DNA from: Porodaedalea pini
Taxonomy: Eukaryota; Basidiomycota; Agaricomycetes; Hymenochaetales; Hymenochaetaceae
NCBI GenBank assembly: GCA_002794775.1
Contig: NBAY01000069.1
Location: forward strand, 156,872-220,871
DNA: 64,000 nt
Direction of reading: 5' to 3'
The notes under the pieces were generated by a model. That model saw only the letters and a list, made by a program, of their open reading frames with translations. It was not told the DNA's origin and searched no databases. Below, one piece after another: positions 56,165 through 64,000 of the stretch. Each line of letters starts with the position of its first letter. Position 1 is the first letter of the stretch. The position numbers and the translations under genes are program-made.

Positions 56165-58276
56165 ATGCCTCGATCTTGTCTTCGTGGCACTCGTGGTGCC
56201 AGCCCGATGCCGCTTTCAGGTGCAGACAATGCACCTTTCTTCGATGGCTCGAACCCTCGTCTCATAGGTCGGTTCTTGGAGGATGTTGGGCTTCTCTGTG
56301 ATGAGGCTCAGCTCTCAGAGGCTGACAGAGTTTATTGGACCATTTACTACACTTCCTTGGATATTGCCGATCAGTGGAGTTTGTTCCCGGAGGCCATGGC
56401 AAGTTCGCCGACATGGTCTAGCTTCGAGACGGCAGTTCTATTCTTATATCCCGAGTACCCTGACAACACTCATCGCTATCTACGTGCAGATCTTCAGGAG
56501 TTGGTCCAGAGGTCATCCGCCAGTCCCATGAACACTGTGGAGCAGCTGTATGAGTATTTCCGGTCATTCCTTCGCATTTTTCGGTACCTCGAAGCCCACG
56601 ATCGTATAACGGATATGGAGGCAAAGAGGCTCTTTGTCCAGGGCATCCCAGCATCGCTTCGAGCTCACGTTTTCGATCGGTTTGAGATTTTATTCAGTGA
56701 CAGACTCGCCGATGACGTTTTCAGTATTGAGGAGGTTATGGAGGCTGCCGATTTTATTTTAAACCGAGTTTCTGCGCGCCGTTTACACTCGGTCGAGGAG
56801 CTGGGTCCAGCACGTTCCGAACGGTACCCTCACCACGCGTCTCAGATCTCTGGTTCTGGTTTTACAGATTTTACAAGTACACCGACATCTCAGTTATCTA
56901 CTTCAAGTGTCCCCCTGCGTTCCCCAGTGATTCCCTTTGTTTCTCCGGCTGCCCAAGTGTCAGAATCGAAGATACGATCCGTTGCGTCCGTTCCGTGCGT
57001 TCCGTGCGTCGATCCGTCACGTGTTCCGGTCGTTCCGTCCGTTCCGTCCGTTCCGACAGCAAACTCGACGCCGACGCATACAACTTGTTCCGGACGCGTT
57101 TTTGGTTGTTTCTTTTGCAGTTCCCTCGAGCATTTCATCAAGGATTGTCCAGTGGTATTGGAGTACTCTCGGACCCGTCGTTGCATGCGAAATTCGGCAG
57201 GGCAGGTTGTTCTTCCGAGTGGATTATTTGTTCCATCGAGTTTTGGTGGCCATGACTTACAAGAGAGGTTTGATGCATTCTATGATGGATATCCGGAGCT
57301 TCGGATGGCTCCGTCGAGTTCCTCGAGTGCCCCTGACATCCCTCCGAAGGTTACGGACACTCGGAGTGCCGATCATTTCTCACATTCAGCTTCTGTCAGG
57401 CACATCACTTCCCGTGCTTCTATCTCAAGTGTACAGCCTGTTACCCCGCGTTCTTCGACTTCTCCGCGCTTCTCGAAGCCTTCGGCTACATTCAATTCGA
57501 TTCCTCGGTCCTCGAGCTCGCCGATCGACTCTTCGAAGGGTAGTTTCGGCCACGAAATGAATTTTCAGTGCAGAAATGCACCGGGAAGGCATTTTAAGGC
57601 AGATTCTTCGACACCCAGCCTATTTAATTCAAGTTCTTGTGTCTGCCCGGTGTATGCGTCGGATTTCGACAGTTCAGAGGTTCCTCTATCGTGTTCCGAC
57701 GTTTCGGACCCGGCCTTAGTGCCGGATTCGAATTCTATGCATTTTAGCAGCCCCGACATTGCAGATTCAACTTTGCAGGCTTTCTCTCCGAGTTTTTCAG
57801 ATATTTATAGCATTTCGAAGCCGTTCCGCGAGTTCCGTGCGTTCCGTCCGACGCAACGAACGGAACGACGTTCCCACGCTCAAATCAACTCCGCAACCAT
57901 CGGTTTTGGTTCAGAATTGGCGTCTCAGCATACAGTTTCGACTCCAGTCACTTTTCAGAGTGGTTTCTCGTCGAGCAGCTCAGCAAATTCGATCTCTCGT
58001 GTTTCCGTGCCCTCAGAAGCGTCGTTCGACTCATCAGATGATTCTGTCTCGGATTCAGACACCTCGGATGTTCCCCTCACACCGCTTTTGCCTTCGTCTT
58101 TGACACTCGAGGAGCGGAGTGACCGGGGACGGTCACTATTAGAAGGTCCGTGGAGATGTGGAGATCCCGATGCCGCTGGCCTCGGAATCGGCTCTATTAG
58201 GTTCGACTCGACTCAGGACAGTCTTACAAGTATCCCCGACGCATTTCAGGACAGTTTCAGTGTTTGGCAGTATTAA
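56165..58276 (+). CDS. Gag protein of nested element
   Basis: About 703 residues. The frame is open from 56111, but the likely start is ATG 56165 (MPRSCLRGTRGASPMPLSGA). The retrotransposon-gag capsid region runs from GADNAPFFDGSNPRLIGRFL to about ADDVFSIEEVMEAADFILNR. A single CCHC knuckle, CFFCSSLEHFIKDC (C-x2-C-x4-H-x4-C), lies at about 57106-57147. The C-terminal half is a long Ser/Pro/Phe-rich disordered region with an acidic DSSDDSVSDSDTSD stretch. Translation continues about 40 codons into the right LTR and stops at 58274-58276. No stop or frameshift interrupts it, so the copy looks young and possibly active if helped by another element. Confidence 0.85.
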   Translation: MPRSCLRGTRGASPMPLSGADNAPFFDGSNPRLIGRFLEDVGLLCDEAQLSEADRVYWTIYYTSLDIADQWSLFPEAMASSPTWSSFETAVLFLYPEYPDNTHRYLRADLQELVQRSSASPMNTVEQLYEYFRSFLRIFRYLEAHDRITDMEAKRLFVQGIPASLRAHVFDRFEILFSDRLADDVFSIEEVMEAADFILNRVSARRLHSVEELGPARSERYPHHASQISGSGFTDFTSTPTSQLSTSSVPLRSPVIPFVSPAAQVSESKIRSVASVPCVPCVDPSRVPVVPSVPSVPTANSTPTHTTCSGRVFGCFFCSSLEHFIKDCPVVLEYSRTRRCMRNSAGQVVLPSGLFVPSSFGGHDLQERFDAFYDGYPELRMAPSSSSSAPDIPPKVTDTRSADHFSHSASVRHITSRASISSVQPVTPRSSTSPRFSKPSATFNSIPRSSSSPIDSSKGSFGHEMNFQCRNAPGRHFKADSSTPSLFNSSSCVCPVYASDFDSSEVPLSCSDVSDPALVPDSNSMHFSSPDIADSTLQAFSPSFSDIYSISKPFREFRAFRPTQRTERRSHAQINSATIGFGSELASQHTVSTPVTFQSGFSSSSSANSISRVSVPSEASFDSSDDSVSDSDTSDVPLTPLLPSSLTLEERSDRGRSLLEGPWRCGDPDAAGLGIGSIRFDSTQDSLTSIPDAFQDSFSVWQY

Positions 58277-59144
58277 CTCGACGCATACAGCTTGGTTCTG
58301 CACCGGTGAGCCACCGAAGTCCGTTTTGGATCACATCTGGTATTGTTCCGAGCCTCCCAAAGCTTAATTGCTCATGTTCTCGAGTTCCGGCTCCGAGTTC
58401 CGGCTGTTTGGTATTGTTTGGCTAGAGCCTCCGGTCTGTCTTTGTGTCCTTTGTACGCCGCTCAGAGGCTCAACCCTCTGTCGGTTATTTAAACACTCAT
58501 GTAAATGTCTCAAAAATAAAAGTTTAGTTCCCCCGAGTCATTCCCAGTCTTTAGTTCTCGTCTCCGTCGCCGTTCAGTGTCGTTCCGTCTGTTCCGTCTC
58601 GAGTCCCGTTTTTGGCCAAATCTTGCTTTCGCTATATCGCCCTCAGTTCTTATCCGTTTCCCGAGCTCTCTTCAGATTCTTAATCTCGTCGAAAATCGCT
58701 TTCGAACATTGTCTTTTCTTGCACGATTCCGAGCCCGCGTCGTAGAGCTACAAAAATAGCTTTTGGTTCCGGGAGTTCCGTGCGTTCCGCCAGCCGCAAC
58801 CAGTGCAACTGCTATATCTCCGTCAATTCTGCATCGCGTCTCGAGGTCTTTTCAGATTCAGAATCGTCTCGACGAATAGTATCGATTCCTGTCTTCACTG
58901 GCGAGTTTCCGAGCCCGGGTTGTCAAGATCGTAGTTGCTCTTTGTTCTCCGACCGCATTTAGGCACGTTTTGCCGGTCGTCCTTTGTACTCGCGTCCTCG
59001 AGTCGACACCTAGCCCCGAGTATTCTATTACACTTCCCCGCACTTCCTGACACTATCCCCTCCATCAGACACGTTAGAGTGAACCCCCAGTGGCCGAACT
59101 CAACCAGGTCCGAGTCTGCCAGTAGACCGTACCATCACCTTTCA
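58157..59144 (+). repeat. Right LTR of nested element
   Basis: 988 bp, near-identical copy of 55089-56076, offset 3068 bases; ends CACCTTTCA, followed by the CCGA duplication. Confidence 0.93.
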
Positions 59145-59447
59145 CCGAATCCACAAGGGCATGCGCATCTACCTCTCTCGCCTCACCAGCTATTTCATGC
59201 TCGACGGTCAGGAGAAGGTCCAGCTGGCGTCCGCCAGTTCCTCTCATGAACAGTTGTTCGTACTCTTCATTCTTGTTCACACCGGTGGAGACTTCGTAAT
59301 CGGGAAAACCATCGACGTTGTTCGCATCTACGTATTGTACAAACGGTTGGTTATATTTTAGCGGATCCGGATTCGAAGTCTCTTGTTCTTCTCGGTCAGT
59401 CGCCCCGATGGCTACGCCTGACCATTCGCAAAACCCTGCGAGTCGAC
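59145..59447 (-). CDS. N-terminal end of chromovirus Pol, severed by nested insertion
   Basis: Continues the Pol frame of the outer element upstream of the insertion. On the minus strand this frame is -1 relative to Gag and open from the overlap with the Gag end to the insertion. It contains NKNEEYEQLFMRGTGGRQLD and ends at REVDAHALVDS, so the Asp of the aspartic-protease D-S-G motif is on this side while GCTGSC is on the other. It is a fragment; no function is possible without the rest. Confidence 0.85.
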
Positions 59448-60491
59448 GACCTCTTCGTTATCGCCTTCTTCCTCCACATAGTCCTCCACCGTCGACCTCC
59501 GAGTGTCTACGACTTCCTCGAAGGCCGACTCCTTCATCGCTCCGAGCTCGTTGGCGAGGACACGACGTTCGCCTGGCGCCATCAGTTCCAGCATGCGCTG
59601 GATGATCGGTTTCGCCTGTGGGCACTTGTCTTTAAAGTGGCCCAGCCCACCACAGATCCAGCACGCACGTCGTCGTTGTGCCTCGTTCATCGAGACGTCC
59701 ATCGGTTGACCAGCGCCTCCAAAGGTGACGCCGGTCACATCGCGTCTGTCGATGTGAGGGGCCGCTACTTGACGGCGAGCTGGGGGCGCTTGTTGTGGTA
59801 GGCGAGGAGGGGGAAGAAAGGCGCGTCCTCATTGGATAGCGCGAATCTGCTGTTCGCCGCGGTCTATTTCAATCGCCTTGTTCTTCCAATCCTCGTATTT
59901 CGTTGGGACTGGCGTCGACCTTAGCACCCCACGGACCACCTCGATGTTCATCGCCCGCTTGAGGCGATCGCAGATGACGCTGTCGTCTTTCAACTCGGCG
60001 CGCTTAATTATCACGTCGAACTTCTGGAAGAACTCGTCCGCGGTTAGGTCCTTCTGAACCTTATCTCGGAAATCCTTCAGCGCTTTCTCCTTGCGATTCG
60101 GGTCGTCGAACGAGGCGTCGAGTCGTTCCTGGAATCTTTCCCAGCTGTCGGTGAAGGTGACGATCCCCGACGTTGTCGACTCCTCGACGTAGTTCTGCGC
60201 CCACGTTGCCGCATTACCACCCTTCAGGTAGGAGAGAGCTACATAAATCTTACTCTCTGACGTAGGGTATCGACTTGGATTTGCGGATACAAAAAGGAGG
60301 ACTTCACGTCTGAAGTCGAGGTAATCGTCGCCACCAGTGAATTCTCGTGGTCGGGCGACATCTATGTTGGGGGTCGGGGGGTTAGCAGCCGCGACCGGTG
60401 CTGGGGCGTTGTTCGCCTGATGGGCAAAGGCATTCGCAACGATGGCCGCGATCTGCGCCATTTGCTGTTGGCTGAAACCTTCTGCTGACAT
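59412..60491 (-). pseudogene. Chromovirus Gag with one in-frame TGA
   Basis: Gag of the outer retrotransposon. ATG 60491 opens MSAEGFSQQQMAQIAAIVAN, then the capsid domain with RPREFTGGDDYLDFRREVLL and SKIYVALSYLKGGNAATWAQ. TGA at 59829-59831 interrupts the frame, which then continues in phase through a Pro-rich linker to the CCHC knuckle CWICGGLGHFKDKC (about 59624-59665) and an acidic tail, stopping at TAG 59412-59414. Protein-like, Pro-rich composition also extends upstream of the ATG to about 60855 without a Met, so the true N-terminus may have been lost. The TGA fits a changed CGA. The Pol frame starts by -1 frameshift near the end of this frame. Confidence 0.85.
59430..59436 (-). promoter_or_regulatory. 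Putative -1 ribosomal frameshift heptamer G_GGT_TTT
   Basis: On the minus strand the sequence is GGGTTTT, exactly in the X_XXY_YYZ phase for Gag, eight codons before the Gag stop. The Pol frame is the -1 frame and is open from here. The placement is what a Gag-Pol frameshift site needs; a downstream stem was not worked out. Confidence 0.6.
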
Positions 60492-61201
60492 CGCGGGTTC
60501 GGGTGCGGGTGTCGAAGGTTCTGGAGGGGTCGGCGGTGAGGGGTCTCTGTTGGTTTCGCGGTAAGGACCTGGGGTTGGTGGTAGGTTGACCGTAGACGTT
60601 GACGGTGCAGGTGACGATGGAGCGGCTGGGGGCCACCTTGCTCTCCTCCCTCGTTCGTCTGATGAATACCAGCTGCGCCGGATTTCACTCCACCAGATGT
60701 CGTGAGTGACGCCGCTATTATTGGTCGCGACGTAGCCTGGTCGGTCTGGATCCCAACGGGCTGAAGCAGGAAGGGCCCGTTGCTGTTCGTCGGTGAGATC
60801 TATCTTGACGTTGGCGGAGGGACAGGGATCGGTTGCGCGTTCGATCTGGGGTTACGCCAACGTTGAGCGGGTTCGTCAGCGAAGTTGATGACGAGGCGGT
60901 AGGATCCGAGTGAGATTACAAACGAGATTGTCGTCGAAGTTTGGACTCGTCTTGTTACCCACGTCCACGTTAGGTGCGTGCTCCACCAGAGGCTAATTCG
61001 TAGAGCCAGGGTCGGGAAATGTCGGTTGATATATTTACGTAATACACGAACGTCCGAAAACGTCCGGGCAGGGTTGAGGGTTGTCGTTTAGGGGGTTTAC
61101 ACGTCAAGTCCGTCGAGGGGAGCGCTCCTCTAGACCAAGTGAAGGTGAGTCGACAGCGACGACTTACGCTGGGGATGAGCCTGGGTGGGGTTCTGCTTTT
61201 A

Positions 61202-61614
61202 TGTTAGGCGGGAGCCCGGGAGACGACTCGGACTGGGCAGGCCTCGGCTGACTGTAGTCTGGGACGTGCTATACTCGAGCGTAGACTCGGGACACGCTTA
61301 CTCAGGCTAGGTCGTCGCAGAGGTAAGAGGATTAATACAAGTCTAAACTAATACAAGGGGGACGAGTCTCACCTAGGTCGTCGCGGAGGTAAGAGGAAAA
61401 GCAGAACAAGGAGTTCATGCGATTCCTGAGACCTTATATAGCGACGACCGTGAGACTATATTACCTAACATTACATAACGAGTGGGAATGGAACGAATGA
61501 AGGTAGTGTGGGAATGATTGTGTAAGATGGGTAAATATAATGAAAAGGACGAATATAATAAAGGAAATGGTAAAAGGGAAAATAAAGGAAAAGGTGAAAG
61601 TTCAGGTTCTAACA
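61202..61614 (-). repeat. LTR of outer chromovirus (5' LTR in element orientation)
   Basis: 413 bp with intact TGTTAGG and TTCTAACA ends. Its right neighbour is LINE ORF1 sequence. Confidence 0.93.
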
Positions 61615-63844
61615 ACCTCATCTATTCAGAAAAAGATCTTGTCGAGGAGATCTCTTCCCTACCCAATTCGAAGGACAGGAATTCATGTTCCCTCCGCGGT
61701 TCATGTCTTCTATCGAACGTCTTAACCAGCGCGATTACTGCAACGTATCGGTCGTCCTCAAAGACGACTCCCGCTTATGTTTTGACCACTTTTTCCTACA
61801 CAACAACAGATCAGTTTCCCGTGTTCGGCGTCATTCGCCGACTCGAGGAAATGAAGTCTCGCCCCACCATTAACCAATGCGATAACTGCCATCGCCTGGG
61901 GCACTCTGCCTCCAAATGTCGATCAGTTGCCCGCTGTGCGGTCTGCTCCGAACCTCACCGTACCGCTGTACACGTTGCCAAATGCGCACCGTGCACAGCT
62001 TCTAACAACCTTCAGTGTGACCACTTCGCCCTGTGCATTAATTGCCAGGGCAACCATAGCGCCAGGTCATCAGAGTGCCCAGCTCGTCGCAATTATCGCT
62101 CTCCTTTCTAATTCTTATGACTGAAACAATTTCTGTCTTTTCCCTAAACATCCGGAATTCAGAACCCACCTTCGACTATCTTTTACGCGCCTTCTCTTCC
62201 ACCCATGTCGCACCTGATATCATCTGTTTTCAGGAAATACCCATCATAACCGCAGTCATCCCCTCGAAATCCTCTTCATCTGGATCGCGTGGGTTTTATA
62301 TTCGCAATTCCGTTCCTTACACTGCCTTCTATCCTTCTTCATCTTCCAAACCGTGATGCTGTACGCTTGTACACCCTCGCATTCTTCACCGTGTTTCGCT
62401 ATACGCTTCTAATAATTCATCACCCAACATTACTGTCATTTCCATTTCGCGGGATGACTTAACCCCCCTTTTACTTTGGAACATCTACAGTTCCCCAACT
62501 TTGCACGAGTTCGAAAAACCCCTTCCCTTCACTAGACGTCCCTTCCAACATCTTCACCGGGGATTTCAACCGTCATTCGGACATCTGGTCTTTTACAGAC
62601 CAGTCTCATTATTTTTTCACGATCAGAGACTCTTGTCGAATGGATTAACGACAACGACCTATCAGTTTGCAACCCCCCCTAACCAACACACCTATTTCAA
62701 TCGTTCGTCCGGTACTAAAACCATCCTTGACCTGGTTATCGCTTCTGGCGATTTCGCCCCCTCTCTTTTAAATAATGTCATCATATCTGACCCTTCGTTA
62801 GACATTCTGTCTGACCATCGCCCCATTCGGTTTTCTTTCAACGTCAACCTTTTGGCTTCACCCATAGAACATCCCCTTCGCTCCATTCGTTCTAATGACT
62901 TACCTTCTTTTATTGCGGAATTTTGTGACTCTCATATTTTTTCCTTCTCACTAGAAGGGATCCATTCCACCAAGGCGCTGGACGACCTCCTCTTCTCCTT
63001 CAGCGACTCCCTTTCCAAACTTTGGCAACCTTCTTTCTTCGCAAACGGAAGCCCCGCTCGTATTTCGGCCCCCAACAACTGGTGGTCCAAATCATGTTCC
63101 AGGACTTTATCGCGATCACTGTCATAACCCTCAAACCCGAATCTAAAAAACGCCTCGACATCGAGATCACCCGAGCCAAAAGCGCTTTCTTCGGCTCTCG
63201 TCTTCAGAAATCTGACAACCACTCCATCTGGCGCAATCAATACTTGGGAACAGCGCGTCGACGCACACCCATCGGCGCACTGCGCATGAACAACGGGTTA
63301 TTCACGACTACAGAATCCGATAAAGTAGACCTATTCCGCGAGACGTTTTTCCCCCCTTTAACGTCTTCTCCGGAACTCACCCCCTTCCGGATCTCCGCGA
63401 GTTCCGCCCCATCGAGATGGCGGACATACATGCCGCCCTCCATGGCATTGATCACGAAACGAGCCCGGGTAACAACCATATTTCTTATAAACATTTGGAA
63501 CTCTTAATTGAGCACCACGGACAATTTTTTGTCGACCTTTTTTCTCTATGTCTGAAACTTGGTCATTTCCCCTTGTCCTTTAAAACATCACTCATTACCT
63601 TCATCCCTAAACCCAAACGCTCTGACTTTTCTGTTCCAAGAGCGTTCCGGCCCATTACCTTGGTTGACACCATTGGAAAGTTATTTGAACGCATTCTTTT
63701 CAATTTTCTCCAACCTTTTTTCGAACTTAATAACTTACTTCCGGACGCTCAACATGGGTGTCGAAAACATCGCTCGGCCCTTACAGCATGTTATGATCTT
63801 CTTTCAACCATTCTTACCACTCCCTTTATTTATAATGGCGGTGA
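61615..63844 (+). mobile_element. Second Tad-like LINE copy, decayed and truncated at both ends
   Basis: Related to but clearly different from the LINE at 29513. It starts inside ORF1 (LIYSEKDLVEEISSLP corresponds to VLYSERDLAEELSSLP near 31270), keeps the three zinc knuckles (CDNCHRLGHSASKC and following), ends ORF1 at TAA near 62109-62111 and opens ORF2 at ATG 62117 (MTETISVFSLNI). Endonuclease and RT parts are spread over several frames by indels (62501-63127, 63022-63507, 63500-63840). It ends inside the RT domain at QHGCRKHRSALT and following residues, where another LTR begins. Not functional. Confidence 0.85.
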
Positions 63845-64000
63845 TGTTAGGCGGGAGTCCGGGAGATGTCTCGGACTGGGCAGGCCTCGGCTGACTGTCG
63901 GCTGGGACGTGCTATACTCGAGTGGGGACTCGGGACACGCTGTACTCAGGCTAGGTCGTCGCGGAGGTAAGAGGATTAATACAATGTACTCTATTACAGG
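63845..64000 (-). repeat. Third LTR of the outer-chromovirus family (partial, runs off the window)
   Basis: Begins TGTTAGGCGGGAGTCC and follows the other two LTRs for about 155 bases with more differences than they show between themselves. It interrupts the LINE RT domain. Confidence 0.88.

Larger units (their letters stand above)
55089..59144 (+). mobile_element. Nested gag-only LTR retrotransposon (TR-GAG type)
   Basis: Two 988-bp LTRs (55089-56076; 58157-59144) with TG...CA ends differ at one base I could find (55684 G versus 58752 A). It is flanked by the 4-bp duplication CCGA (55085-55088 and 59145-59148). A primer-binding site follows the left LTR. The only protein is a Gag, with no protease, RT or integrase, so movement must depend on another element. 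It lies inside the protease codons of the outer element. Confidence 0.92.
51313..61614 (-). mobile_element. Outer Ty3/gypsy chromovirus (minus strand), interrupted by a nested element
   Basis: Two 413-bp direct LTRs (51313-51725 and 61202-61614) differ at about five bases. On the minus strand the order is LTR, gag, protease, RT, RNase H, integrase, chromodomain, polypurine tract (AAGGGGGGGTAA at about 51726-51737, read on the minus strand) and LTR. The LTR ends carry the inverted repeat TGTTAG/CTAACA, slightly changed in one copy. Without the 4056-bp nested insert and its duplication, the element is about 6.2 kb. No matching target duplication was seen at its outer ends. Confidence 0.92.

Overview
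The window is nuclear DNA of a filamentous basidiomycete, most likely a mushroom-forming Agaricomycete. The genes are dense and cut by many GT-AG introns of about 45-70 bases. The families also fit: a DUF6533 membrane protein, two DUF5519/luciferase-type proteins, a strongly divergent beta-tubulin, a cytochrome-b5/acyl-CoA dehydrogenase fusion, and Tad-like LINE and chromodomain Ty3/gypsy elements. No CRISPR, rRNA or convincing tRNA gene was seen.

Left part (1-28.5 kb, mostly genic): the 3' part of an APC/C TPR subunit (CDC16/Cut9); a POT1-like telomere OB-fold gene; a large ankyrin-repeat protein; cytochrome-b5/acyl-CoA dehydrogenase; a gene-poor stretch ending in a tandem MluI-box array; a Ser/Pro-rich hypothetical; divergent beta-tubulin; a CCDC174 homologue; the molybdopterin-synthase small subunit; ERCC1/Rad10; then a tandem segmental duplication of about 2.2 kb. 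Each unit of the duplication carries the 5' half of ERCC1 plus one DUF5519 gene. In the second unit the ERCC1 part is a pseudogene and the DUF5519 gene is intact. A DUF6533 gene follows.

Middle part (29-46 kb): a full-length Tad-like LINE, degenerate at a few sites (19-C run in ORF1, two in-frame TGA codons in ORF2), the peroxisomal multifunctional beta-oxidation enzyme FOX2 (two SDR domains, MaoC hydratase, C-terminal AKL), and a CAX-type Ca2+/H+ antiporter.

Right part (46-64 kb, repeat island): a gene-poor stretch, a 689-bp hAT-type MITE with an 8-bp target duplication, a retroelement leader/gag fragment, and then nested LTR retrotransposons. The outer element is a minus-strand chromovirus, 51313-61614, with 413-bp LTRs. 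It is interrupted inside the Asp-Ser-Gly codons of its protease by a plus-strand gag-only LTR element with 988-bp LTRs and a 4-bp target duplication. A decayed second LINE and a third copy of the outer LTR run to the window end.

The host genes are not a pathway cluster. They are housekeeping genes (cell cycle, telomere and repair, cytoskeleton, fatty-acid oxidation, ion transport) next to a repeat island. Exon boundaries were inferred by eye from splice signals and family conservation.
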